A stretch of DNA of 64,000 bases. Source: an uncultured Eubacterium sp. Lineage in GTDB: Bacteria; Bacillota; Clostridia; Oscillospirales; Acutalibacteraceae. The stretch lies in contig UQPH01000002.1 of NCBI GenBank assembly GCA_900542875.1, positions 1 through 64,000 on the forward strand, written 5' to 3'. Position numbers and translations under genes: made by a program. Below, piece by piece: positions 33,810 through 41,792 of this stretch (the stretch's first letter is position 1; the number at the start of each line of letters is the position of its first letter). The notes under the pieces are model-generated. The model saw only the letters and a program-made list of their open reading frames with translations. It ran no database searches and had not been told where the DNA came from.

Positions 33810-35222
33810 TTATAGTTTGCTGTTTTCAATAGTTGATTTGAGCTTTATTCCGTTACTGTCGATTGACCAACTATCGCCTAAATTAATAACAGAAGAATCA
33901 GCTAATTGATTTTCTTCAATAGAATAAACATTAGGAAATGCAGCCTTTACCCCGACGCAATTAACTCCGTTATTCAAATAGTAACAATTTTGCGGCTCAG
34001 GAGCATTCGAGAAGAAGTCGCATATAATTGCTCCGCTTTGATTTGTCCCGGTTATGCTGCCTGTGTTTATGCAGTTGTAAAGCGGTGCCAAATAACGACC
34101 TCCGCCTTGAATACCTCCAGCTTTGACGCCTGAAATTGAAGCGAAATTTCCGCAATCACTTAAATCATAATCTTTTACGGTATATCCTATAATGCCTCCT
34201 GTATATTCACAATTATCGGATATAATTGAACCATAATTAGCACAAGAATTTATGGATGCCGGATAACCATTTCTATAAGGTCCCGTTTGTCCAATTATAC
34301 CGCCGCAGATAAAAAATTTTCCATAGCCGGCGTCATTATCTTCATTGTCTTTTGCAATAGGACAATCTACATTTATTTGACCATAGTTGTCGCAAGAACT
34401 GATATTACCGTAGCCACATCCGAGTATTCCGCCAATTATTGAACCATCATTGTATGCTACTTCACTTTTAACATAAATATCACCTTTATTTACTGTGTTA
34501 AATAAATCAAAAGCCGGAAAGTATTCATTAGACGAACTTTGTTGGTAAACACCCCCTATGACTCCACCTACACTATCACAGCCTTTTTCATCATAATAGA
34601 TTTTTGCTTCATTTACAATATTAGACATTGTGACAGTGGCAGTTTTACATCCGGGTTCAACGACGCCTGCAATAGTACCAAATTCCGTTCCGCAGGTATG
34701 ATGTATTTCGCCTTTGATTTTGATATTTGTTATTTTAGATAAAGCGCTTTCGGAATAGCTTGTTGTTATACAATTTGCCAAAACACCAACACCGTTTGTC
34801 CAAGTTCCGTCATCTCTCACATATGTTGTTTTGCTTATGTTAGCAGAAATAGTTATGTTGGATATTACGGCGTTTGTTGTTGTATCAAAAAAGCCGTTTT
34901 CAAAATGGTAGTTTTGAATTTCGTAATTGTTACCGTCAAATGTTCCTTGAAAATTTATTCCGTCCCAATCATCAATATTGCTCATATCAATATCATTCAT
35001 AAGTATATATTGACCTGTACTTGAATTTCTTAGATAATCAAAATCTTCTACGGTATATATGCCTATGTAACCCTCAGGAACGGTTTCATTGTGTAAAGTG
35101 GTTTCCTCTGTTATATTGTTATCTACATTATCTTGAATCGGTTCACTTATATCTCCGGTGCATCCGGAAAAAGCAACGATAACAAATAATAATGATAAAA
35201 ACAAATAAAAGTTTTTCTTCAT
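33810..35222 (-). CDS. lipoprotein with GLUG-like beta repeats
   Basis: A 470-residue exported lipoprotein: signal peptide with lipobox ending FSG-C21. After a Thr/Asn-rich linker, short repeats recur through the rest (GTIAGVVE, GGVIGGVY, GGILGCGYG, GGIIGQTG, GGIIGYTV, GGIQGGG), the pattern of GLUG-motif right-handed beta-solenoids found in surface adhesins. It looks richer in A+T than neighbours and lies between degenerate rpsI-end repeats, so transfer is plausible. The small XRE regulator diverges 26 bp away and may repress it. Function likely attachment or binding; not proven. Confidence 0.78.
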   Translation of the reverse strand: MKKNFYLFLSLLFVIVAFSGCTGDISEPIQDNVDNNITEETTLHNETVPEGYIGIYTVEDFDYLRNSSTGQYILMNDIDMSNIDDWDGINFQGTFDGNNYEIQNYHFENGFFDTTTNAVISNITISANISKTTYVRDDGTWTNGVGVLANCITTSYSESALSKITNIKIKGEIHHTCGTEFGTIAGVVEPGCKTATVTMSNIVNEAKIYYDEKGCDSVGGVIGGVYQQSSSNEYFPAFDLFNTVNKGDIYVKSEVAYNDGSIIGGILGCGYGNISSCDNYGQINVDCPIAKDNEDNDAGYGKFFICGGIIGQTGPYRNGYPASINSCANYGSIISDNCEYTGGIIGYTVKDYDLSDCGNFASISGVKAGGIQGGGRYLAPLYNCINTGSITGTNQSGAIICDFFSNAPEPQNCYYLNNGVNCVGVKAAFPNVYSIEENQLADSSVINLGDSWSIDSNGIKLKSTIENSKL

Positions 35223-35248
35223 TTATAATCACTCTTGAGGTGATGGAT

Positions 35249-35461
35249 ATGTATAACCGTATTCGTGATTTACGGGAAGACCAAGACTTAAATCAAACTC
35301 AGGTAGCAAAAATGCTTGGACTGTCTCAAACTGGATATTCAAAATATGAGACGGGTGAAAATGATATTCCGACAATTATTCTTATAAAGCTCGCAGATTT
35401 TTATGAGGTTTCTGTCGATTACCTTCTTAATCGAACCGACAATAAAAGAATGAACAAATAA
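35249..35461 (+). CDS. small XRE-family helix-turn-helix regulator
   Basis: A 70-residue single-domain DNA-binding protein (RIRDLREDQDLNQTQVAKML, then TGYSKYETGENDIP and VDYLLNRTD). I chose the ATG at 35249, eight bases after GAGGTG; longer starts run into the lipoprotein promoter zone. It faces the lipoprotein gene head to head with 26 bp between starts, so one operator could cover both. Such small XRE proteins are common on mobile islands. Confidence 0.82.
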   Translation: MYNRIRDLREDQDLNQTQVAKMLGLSQTGYSKYETGENDIPTIILIKLADFYEVSVDYLLNRTDNKRMNK

Positions 35462-35493
35462 TTAAGTTATCAGCTTTTGCTGTAATATAAAAA

Positions 35494-35522
35494 AACAACG
35501 CTTCCGTAATGAAAGCGTTGTT
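35494..35522 (-). terminator. distal terminator of rplM-rpsI
   Basis: AACAACGCTT pairs with AAGCGTTGTT, followed on the minus strand by a T7 run. It lies just beyond a duplicate of the rpsI 3' end and may be the original terminator of that gene. Confidence 0.75.
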
Positions 35523-35537
35523 GAATGAAATAATGTA

Positions 35538-35568
35538 ATTATCTCTTGCTGAACTGTGGTGCACGACG
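35538..35568 (-). repeat. 31-bp duplicate of the rpsI 3' end
   Basis: Identical over 31 bp to 35709-35739, the last codons and stop of rpsI. On the minus strand it encodes RRAPQFSKR followed by a stop, with no gene body. Confidence 0.9.
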
Positions 35569-35594
35569 GACTTCGTTGCTTCGCAACAGTCCGT
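35566..35594. repeat. strong hairpin in the rpsI downstream region
   Basis: ACGGACT-TC-GTTGC pairs with GCAAC-AGTCCGT around TTC. It abuts the duplicated rpsI end. A 15-bp inverted copy of rpsI coding sequence (35648-35662 against 35731-35745) lies nearby. No gene is seen between 35462 and 35709. Confidence 0.65.
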
Positions 35595-35669
35595 GATTTT
35601 ATATTATCCGTTCGCTCTGCTTTGCAAACCGCTCACGATGATATAGTGCTGCTCGTCGTGCAAAAGAAA

Positions 35670-35693
35670 AAGGCACTCCATAAGGAATGCCTT
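35670..35693 (-). terminator. proximal terminator of rplM-rpsI
   Basis: AAGGCA pairs with TGCCTT with further inner pairing, followed on the minus strand by TTTTTCTTTT, 16 bp after the rpsI stop. Confidence 0.8.
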
Positions 35694-35709
35694 GTATAGA
35701 TAATACTGA

Positions 35710-36108
35710 TTATCTCTTGCTGAACTGTGGTGCACGACGAGCAGCCTTGAGACCGTACTTCTTTCTTTCCTTCATACGAGGGTCACGAGTAAGGAATCCT
35801 GCCTTCTTGAGTGCCGGGCGAAGGTTTTCGTCATACTGGAGAAGTGCTCTTGAAAGGCCGTGACGGATAGCGCCTGCCTGACCAGATACACCGCCGCCGT
35901 TTACGCGACATACGATGTCGAACTTCTCTGTTGTTTCTGTAAGAGTGAGCGGCTGACGAACAACGAGCTTTAAGGTCTCAAGACCAAAGTAATCGTCGAT
36001 GTCTCTGCCGTTGATGATGATTTTGCCTGTGCCGGCATAAACACGAACACGAGCAACAGACTCTTTACGTCTGCCTGTTCCGTAGAAATAAGGATTTGAT
36101 TCGTACAT
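35710..36108 (-). CDS. rpsI: 30S ribosomal protein S9
   Basis: A 132-residue protein of standard length. The N-terminal YGTGRRKESVARVR and the C-terminal basic tail RDPRMKERKKYGLKAARRAPQFSKR-type ending in SKR, which contacts P-site tRNA, are both intact. It lies 14 bp after rplM, the usual pair, with an AGGAGG site. Its final 31 bp are repeated downstream at 35538-35568. Confidence 0.98.
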   Translation of the reverse strand: MYESNPYFYGTGRRKESVARVRVYAGTGKIIINGRDIDDYFGLETLKLVVRQPLTLTETTEKFDIVCRVNGGGVSGQAGAIRHGLSRALLQYDENLRPALKKAGFLTRDPRMKERKKYGLKAARRAPQFSKR

Positions 36109-36122
36109 ATTAAATTACCTCC

Positions 36123-36551
36123 TTATGCTTCGTAAGCAACAGGCTTTTGAGCCTCGTGCTTGTGGTCTGCGTTCTTATAAATCTTACATCTGGTGAGTTG
36201 CTTTCTGCCGAGAGTTGTGTCGGGAATCATACCCTTTACAGCAAGCTCCATAGCAAAGTCGCTCTTTTCCTTCATAAGAGTGCCGTACTTAATTTCCTTA
36301 AGGTTTCCGATGTAACCGCTGTGATGCTGATAGAGCTTCTTGTTGAGTTTATCGCCTGTAAGTACAGCCTTGTCTGTGTTAATGATGATAACGAAATCGC
36401 CGCAATCTACATTTGGCATAAAGATTGGCTTATGCTTACCTCTGAGAAGTGCAGCAGCCTGAGCAGCAACACGGCCGAGCGGCTTGTCTGCTGCATCAAT
36501 AATATACCATGAACGCTCGATGTCGTCTGCTTTTGGCATAAATGTTGACAT
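36123..36551 (-). CDS. rplM: 50S ribosomal protein L13
   Basis: A 142-residue protein of standard length with the L13 sequences WYIIDAADKPLGRVAAQAA, FVIIINTDKAVLTGDKL and YQHHSGYIGNLK. It leads the rplM-rpsI operon and has a GGAGG site and a consensus promoter upstream. Confidence 0.98.
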   Translation of the reverse strand: MSTFMPKADDIERSWYIIDAADKPLGRVAAQAAALLRGKHKPIFMPNVDCGDFVIIINTDKAVLTGDKLNKKLYQHHSGYIGNLKEIKYGTLMKEKSDFAMELAVKGMIPDTTLGRKQLTRCKIYKNADHKHEAQKPVAYEA

Positions 36552-36590
36552 AGTCTTTTCCTCCGAATAATTTATTTTTATTGCTTTGGT

Positions 36591-36619
36591 ATAATATCAT
36601 AAGAAATAAAAATAGTCAA
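36591..36619 (-). promoter_or_regulatory. promoter of rplM-rpsI
   Basis: Minus-strand TTGACT, 17-bp spacer, TATTAT, 40 bp ahead of the rplM start. The 36620-36770 stretch beyond is A+T-rich with no gene seen. Confidence 0.75.
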
Positions 36620-36771
36620 CACTTAATTTCAAATAATTTGTACTTGCTCGTGTTTTCTCGTTTTATCTCATTTAATCATATAAAAATCTGATTTATTATT
36701 TATGAATAAAATTATTTCCGATACATTTATATATGCGTGAAAAACTACATTTGAAAAAGTTTTTTGAAAAA

Positions 36772-36815
36772 ATACTAGAAAACCTATTGACATACTAGGC
36801 ATTGTGTGATATTAT
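36772..36815 (+). promoter_or_regulatory. promoter of cysK with repeated ATACTAG
   Basis: TTGACA (36787), 17-bp spacer, TATTAT (36810). ATACTAG occurs at 36772 and 36792, 20 bp apart (two turns), the second overlapping the -35, which would suit a repressor. A 97-nt leader follows without an obvious riboswitch. Confidence 0.65.
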
Positions 36816-36912
36816 GATGACAACGAAAGCAGACGACAGTAGATTATCGCTTACGACAACGGTAAATGATCGCCTACTTAACATATTAATAATTTGAAAG
36901 AGGTAACTAATT

Positions 36913-37842
36913 ATGGCACTTTATCAGTCAGTAGCCGACACAATCGGCAACACTCCGTTGGTAAGAATTAAAAATTTTGAAAAGGCAAATGACCTTGAGG
37001 CTAATGTTTATGCAAAGCTTGAGTATTTCAATCCGGCAGGTTCCGTTAAAGACAGAATCGCAAAGGCCATCATAGATGACGCAGTTGCAACAGGTAAACT
37101 CAAAGAGGGCGCAACCATTATTGAGCCGACTTCGGGCAATACCGGTATAGGCATTTCATCATATGCCGCTGCAAAAGGCTTTAAAGTAATAATTACAATG
37201 CCCGAGTCGATGAGCGTAGAACGCAGAAATCTTATGAAAGCATACGGCGCAGAACTTGTACTTACAGACGCTTCTCAGGGCATGAAAGGCGCTATCGCAA
37301 AGGCAAAGGAACTCCACGAGCAGACCCCGAATTCAATCATCGCAGGTCAGTTTGAAAATCCCGTAAACCCAAAGGCACACTATGAGACCACAGGCCCCGA
37401 GATTTACAGAGACCTTGACGGCAAGGTAGATATTTTCATCGCAGGTGTAGGCACGGGCGGAACAGTATCGGGCGTCGGCAAGTATCTTAAGGAGCAAAAT
37501 CCCGATGTTCAGATTATCGCTCTTGAACCCGAAACTTCTCCCGTTTTGACAACAGGCAAGGGCGGCGCACATAAGATTCAGGGTATCGGCGCAGGCTTTG
37601 TACCGGATACTCTTGATACGAAGGTATATAACGAAGTTATCACAGTTCCTAACGAGGCTGCATTTGAATTCGGCTCGGCATTTCCGGGACAGGAGGGTGC
37701 TCTCGTAGGTATCAGTTCGGGAGCTGCTCTTTGGGCTGCCGCACAGGTAGCAAAGAGACCCGAGAATAAGGGCAAGAACATTGTTGTTCTTCTTCCCGAC
37801 AGCGGTGACAGATATCTCTCTACTCCGATGCTTGCAAAATAA
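36913..37842 (+). CDS. cysK: cysteine synthase A (O-acetylserine sulfhydrylase)
   Basis: A 309-residue PLP enzyme that makes cysteine from O-acetylserine and sulfide. Clear motifs: NTPLVRI at the start, PLP lysine in GSVKDRIA, the TSGNTGIGI substrate loop and GTGGTVSGVG phosphate loop. An AAAGAGG site precedes the ATG. It is a single-gene unit between its promoter and terminator. No cysE is adjacent. Confidence 0.97.
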   Translation: MALYQSVADTIGNTPLVRIKNFEKANDLEANVYAKLEYFNPAGSVKDRIAKAIIDDAVATGKLKEGATIIEPTSGNTGIGISSYAAAKGFKVIITMPESMSVERRNLMKAYGAELVLTDASQGMKGAIAKAKELHEQTPNSIIAGQFENPVNPKAHYETTGPEIYRDLDGKVDIFIAGVGTGGTVSGVGKYLKEQNPDVQIIALEPETSPVLTTGKGGAHKIQGIGAGFVPDTLDTKVYNEVITVPNEAAFEFGSAFPGQEGALVGISSGAALWAAAQVAKRPENKGKNIVVLLPDSGDRYLSTPMLAK

Positions 37843-37872
37843 TAAGCATAAACTGAAATAATATACATAATT

Positions 37873-37907
37873 GAGCCGTTTTGTCACTTTTGACAGAGCG
37901 GCTTTTT
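37873..37907 (+). terminator. terminator of cysK
   Basis: GAGCCG with inner TGTCA pairs with TGACA and CGGCT, then a T6 run. Confidence 0.8.
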
Positions 37908-37950
37908 TGTCGAAAAATTGTTGATATATTGCACTCGGATTATAAATTTA

Positions 37951-37979
37951 TTGCAATGTGATTAAATCCGTTATATAAT
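37951..37979 (+). promoter_or_regulatory. promoter of the phosphofructokinase operon
   Basis: TTGCAA, 17-bp spacer, TATAAT, 53 bp before the start codon. Confidence 0.65.
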
Positions 37980-38032
37980 ACATAGTTGTTGTGAATAATC
38001 AATATATATTGTTTTATATAAAGAGGTAAAAT

Positions 38033-39292
38033 ATGTCAAAGAATATGATTATCGGTCAGTCCGGCGGACCGACGGCGGTTATTAATGCCAGCCTTGCGGG
38101 AGCAATAGAGTATGCGTTTAATCATACGGATATTGAAACCGTTTACGGAATGGTGCACGGAGTTCAGGGACTGCTTGAGGATAATATTATCAATCTTACC
38201 GAGCATTTCGGCAACAGACCGTCGAGGCTTAACAGATTGCGTATGACTCCCGCAATGTTTCTCGGTTCATGCAGATTTAAGTTGTCGAATGATGAGGAGC
38301 AGTACGAGAAAATTATCAGTGCTCTGAAGAAGTATAATATCGGCTATTTCTTTTATATCGGCGGAAACGACTCCATGGATACCGTGGAGAAACTTTCAAG
38401 ATATATTGCAGAAAATAATATAGATATTAAAGTAATGGGTATTCCAAAGACAATAGATAACGACCTTATGGGAATCGACCATTCTCCCGGATTTGCCAGT
38501 GCGGCAAAATATGTTGCCCTTGCGGTAAGAAATGTAACTTATGACACGGCTATTTACAGCATTAAATCTGTGCATATTATTGAGGCTATGGGCAGAGACG
38601 CAGGTTGGCTCGCCGCTTCGAGCGTGCTTGCACGAGACAGCAAGAATGTCGCTCCGCACCTTATCTATGTTCCCGAGGTTGCTTTTTCGGTAGACAAATT
38701 TGTCAGTGATGTTAAGGCAAAACTTGAGGAATATAACTCGGTAATCGTTGTTGTAAGCGAGGGCATACGAGACGAAAACGGTGAGTATATTTCCGCAAGA
38801 AGCGACAAACTTGATAAGTTCGGTCACGCAATGCTCAGCGGAACGGGTGCTTACCTTAAGGAAGTGGTAGAGGAGCAAATCGGCTGTAAAGTAAGGTCGC
38901 TCGAACTCTCCGTTCTTCAAAGAAGTGCAGGCCATACGGCTTCTCTTACCGATATTACCGAGGCTGAAAATCTCGGTATGGTTGCCGTAAAGGCGGCAGT
39001 TGCGGGAAAGAGCGGCGAATTTTCCACTCTCAGGAGAATTTCCAATAATCCGTACTCGGTTGAATATTACACGGAGAGGGTAGGAGTTGTCGCAAATGCG
39101 GAAAAAACGATTCCTCGCAATTGGCTTAACGCAGACGGAAATGATGTAACGCCGGAAATGGTTGAGTATCTCAAGCCGCTCGTAAGAGGAGTTCCGCAGA
39201 TTCCGTATCGCAACGGTTTGCCCGATTATGTAAATGTTTCTTATCTTGATAAAAAGAAGCAAAGGTACAACGATAATAAGGAAGAAAAGTGA
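38033..39292 (+). CDS. pfp: 6-phosphofructokinase, probably pyrophosphate-dependent
   Basis: A 419-residue glycolytic enzyme. The N-terminal GQSGGPTAVINAS phosphate loop and PKTIDNDL catalytic loop are clear. The donor-site motif reads GGNDSMDT: the second acidic position is Asp, where ATP enzymes have Gly, which together with the Lys of PKTID points to pyrophosphate as donor. The usual first Asp of GGDD is Asn here, a variant I believe occurs in one PPi-PFK clade. An AAAGAGG site precedes it. The next gene starts within its stop codon. Confidence 0.88.
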   Translation: MSKNMIIGQSGGPTAVINASLAGAIEYAFNHTDIETVYGMVHGVQGLLEDNIINLTEHFGNRPSRLNRLRMTPAMFLGSCRFKLSNDEEQYEKIISALKKYNIGYFFYIGGNDSMDTVEKLSRYIAENNIDIKVMGIPKTIDNDLMGIDHSPGFASAAKYVALAVRNVTYDTAIYSIKSVHIIEAMGRDAGWLAASSVLARDSKNVAPHLIYVPEVAFSVDKFVSDVKAKLEEYNSVIVVVSEGIRDENGEYISARSDKLDKFGHAMLSGTGAYLKEVVEEQIGCKVRSLELSVLQRSAGHTASLTDITEAENLGMVAVKAAVAGKSGEFSTLRRISNNPYSVEYYTERVGVVANAEKTIPRNWLNADGNDVTPEMVEYLKPLVRGVPQIPYRNGLPDYVNVSYLDKKKQRYNDNKEEK

Positions 39293-39972
39293 TGGCATAT
39301 AAATTAAGAAAAGACCCTATTAATGAAATACCGAAGGCTCAATTCATATTTTGGATAATAGTCAGAATAAGTATGATTATATGCGCCGTATACAGTTTTG
39401 TAACGGGCGATGTCGTTATGGGATTTGAAAGCATATTCTGTTTTATATTTTCTCATTTGTGGGATATGTTTCAGGTGTTCGGTCATACGAGTTTTATTAT
39501 TGAGGTTCCGCCGCTTAGCCAGACTATGCTTAATGTGATTATTTTCGTAGGTATAGTGCTCGGTTCATATATGGGACTTTTTGATAAAATAAGTTGGTTT
39601 GATAATTTTATGCATATTCTGTCGGGCTTTGTGTGTGCTGTTTTCGGATATGATTTTGCTTGCATTATCCAGCGAAAAAAAGGGCAATGTGCCGCAACTC
39701 TTGCGGCATTGTTCAGCATAATGTTTGCACTGTCGATTGCCGTGGGTTGGGAATTTTATGAATTTCTTATGGATTCTTTACATGGCACAAATCTTCAACT
39801 TTCAAAATACGGAAACGAAACCGCAATGATTGACATTTCAAAATATCACAATGAATACGGCTATCTCGGTTTGGTTGATACCATGACCGATATGATGATG
39901 AATGCCGTCGGCGGTCTTGTGGGCATGATATTTATGATTGTGCTCAGAAACAGAAAAAAGAAGCCGAAATAA
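39292..39972 (+). CDS. DUF2238/YjdF-like membrane protein
   Basis: A 226-residue protein with about six membrane helices. Conserved polar residues within helices (FDNFMHILSGF, VGWEFYEFLMD, DTMTDMMMNAVGG) match the D/H, W-E-E and D-N patterns of DUF2238 (YjdF) proteins. Function unknown. Its ATG overlaps the pfp TGA by one base (TGATG); the GTG three bases earlier is an alternative. Translationally coupled to pfp and followed directly by larE. Confidence 0.75.
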   Translation: MAYKLRKDPINEIPKAQFIFWIIVRISMIICAVYSFVTGDVVMGFESIFCFIFSHLWDMFQVFGHTSFIIEVPPLSQTMLNVIIFVGIVLGSYMGLFDKISWFDNFMHILSGFVCAVFGYDFACIIQRKKGQCAATLAALFSIMFALSIAVGWEFYEFLMDSLHGTNLQLSKYGNETAMIDISKYHNEYGYLGLVDTMTDMMMNAVGGLVGMIFMIVLRNRKKKPK

Positions 39973-39973
39973 T

Positions 39974-40780
39974 ATGACCTCGACAGATAAAAAGAATTTA
40001 CTTATCAATGAAATAAAAAAGTACAAAAGGGTTGCCGTTGCGTTTTCGGGCGGAGTTGACAGTACCTTTTTGCTTAAAATGTGCATAGATGCTTTGGGCA
40101 GTTCCAATGTCCTTGCACTTACGGCTGACTGCTCGGCTTTTCCGAAAAGGGAACTTGACGAAACACACAGACTTTGCACAGAAATGGGCGCAACGCATTT
40201 GAATATAAAAATTAATCAACTCCGAATTGACGGTTTTGTGAAAAATACTCCGCTTCGCTGTTACTATTGCAAAAGGGAGTTGATGTCACGGCTGATTAAA
40301 GTTGCACAGCAAAGAGGTTTTAATACTGTTTTTGAGGGCAGTAATGCCGATGACGATAACGACTATCGTCCCGGAACGAGGGCGGTTAAGGAATTGGGCG
40401 TGCTCAGTCCGCTGAAAAATGCCGAACTCACTAAATCCGAAATAAGACGGCTGTCAAAAGCTCTCGGACTTTCCACATATTCTAAGCCGTCGCTTGCCTG
40501 TCTCGCTACCCGTATAGAATATGATGAAGAAATAACGGCGCAGAAACTCAGAATGACGGACAGGGCGGAGCAGGTGCTGTGCGACCTCGGTTTGACTCAG
40601 GTCAGAGTAAGAATGAATGATAATTCAGCCAGGATAGAAGTTCCGTTCGATGAGATGAAAATTGTTTTTGATAACGCAAAATACATAAATGACGCTCTTA
40701 AAAAAATCGGCTATGACTTTGTTTCCCTTGATTTGGAGGGATACAAAACAGGTAAGATGAATATTAATATCAATAATTGA
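39974..40780 (+). CDS. larE: LarE-like ATP-dependent sacrificial sulfur transferase
   Basis: A 268-residue PP-loop protein. The N-terminal AFSGGVDSTFLLK loop adenylates the substrate carboxylate; CYYCK and the KPSLACLATRI block, whose Cys would be the sacrificed sulfur donor in LarE, follow. LarE helps build the nickel-pincer nucleotide of lactate racemase. larA, larB and larC are not in this window, so the target is unknown. The ATG at 39974 is one base after the previous stop; the frame extends upstream into that gene. A terminator follows. Confidence 0.87.
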   Translation: MTSTDKKNLLINEIKKYKRVAVAFSGGVDSTFLLKMCIDALGSSNVLALTADCSAFPKRELDETHRLCTEMGATHLNIKINQLRIDGFVKNTPLRCYYCKRELMSRLIKVAQQRGFNTVFEGSNADDDNDYRPGTRAVKELGVLSPLKNAELTKSEIRRLSKALGLSTYSKPSLACLATRIEYDEEITAQKLRMTDRAEQVLCDLGLTQVRVRMNDNSARIEVPFDEMKIVFDNAKYINDALKKIGYDFVSLDLEGYKTGKMNININN

Positions 40781-40790
40781 TAAAAAACAA

Positions 40791-40816
40791 AACGCAGAAG
40801 CATTCACTTCTGCGTT
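40791..40816. terminator. bidirectional terminator
   Basis: AACGCAGAAG pairs with CTTCTGCGTT around CATTCA, with T-rich flank, between convergent larE and prmA. Confidence 0.88.
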
Positions 40817-40828
40817 ATTTTTGTCTTA

Positions 40829-41782
40829 TTATAATGTTTTCTTCAGCACAAATACCAGCCATCCGTTGTTTTCGTGCCGCTCGATAACCTCGAAACCGTT
40901 TTGATTAAAGGAATAAAGAACTTCGTCCTCACGGTTTTCTATGATGCCGCCCGTGATGTAAACACCGTCATCTTTAAGGAATTTTCCGACTTCGGTGTTG
41001 AATTCCATAATTATGTCGGCAACGATATTTGCAACTACTATATCGAATTTACCGCTTACCTTATCGGAGAGGTTGCCCTGAACGGCGGTAAAGCGGTCTT
41101 CGGCGAAACCGTTTTGCTTTGCGTTTTCCTTAGCGGTCTTTACTGCAAGGCTGTCTATATCAACGCCGAGCGCATGCTTTGCGCCGAGGAGAAGCGTTGC
41201 TATCGAGAGTATTCCCGAGCCGCAACCTATGTCCAAAACTTCGTCGCCGTTTTTAACGTATCTTTCGAGTGTTTCAAGGCAAAGCCTTGTTGTCGGGTGT
41301 GAACCCGAGCCGAAAGCGAGTCCGGGCTCAATGTCGAGCACGGCTCTGCCGTCTGCGTCGTAATCGTCAATCCAAACGGGGCGAATGAGCAGTTTTTCTC
41401 CGATGGGCATTGGGTGAAAATACTGTTTCCAGTTATTCTGCCAGTCCTCCACCTTGCAGTCCGATACGGTTATTTCGTGCTCAATTCCTGATGCATTAAG
41501 ACGTTCTTTAAGAAACGATACCGACTCCATCGGATTTTCTTCGGGGTTTATATAGATGTGGATTATGCCCTTTGTTCTATCCTTTTTGAGCAGAGATTCC
41601 TCTATCAAATCAATGTGGGCAATCTCCATTGTTTCTTCTTCGAGTGCCGAATAGTCTTCAATGTATATGCCGTACGGCACCACCATATTTGCTATGTCAC
41701 CGGCAGTGTCTATGTCCGCCGTGTTTACCTTTACCGATATTTCTGTCCAGCTGTCCTGATCGACTGCGTTGGTCATTCCCAT
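40829..41782 (-). CDS. prmA: ribosomal protein L11 methyltransferase
   Basis: A 317-residue SAM-dependent methyltransferase modifying L11. The N-terminal L11-recognition domain is followed by PGLAFGSGSHPTT, SAM motif I VLDIGCGSGILSI, and VVANIVADII (the NIxA type post-I motif). Length is normal. An AAGGAG site precedes the ATG. It follows the YhaM-like gene by 10 bp in one operon. Confidence 0.96.
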   Translation of the reverse strand: MGMTNAVDQDSWTEISVKVNTADIDTAGDIANMVVPYGIYIEDYSALEEETMEIAHIDLIEESLLKKDRTKGIIHIYINPEENPMESVSFLKERLNASGIEHEITVSDCKVEDWQNNWKQYFHPMPIGEKLLIRPVWIDDYDADGRAVLDIEPGLAFGSGSHPTTRLCLETLERYVKNGDEVLDIGCGSGILSIATLLLGAKHALGVDIDSLAVKTAKENAKQNGFAEDRFTAVQGNLSDKVSGKFDIVVANIVADIIMEFNTEVGKFLKDDGVYITGGIIENREDEVLYSFNQNGFEVIERHENNGWLVFVLKKTL

Positions 41783-41792
41783 AATGTTCTCC

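Noticed and set aside
38396..39298. 300-codon minus-strand frame
   Set aside because: Antisense to pfp, which carries all family motifs; no ribosome site for the antisense frame.
39938..39973. Longer larE start at 39938
   Set aside because: Would overlap the previous gene by 35 bp without a ribosome site; the ATG at 39974 gives the family-typical N-terminus.
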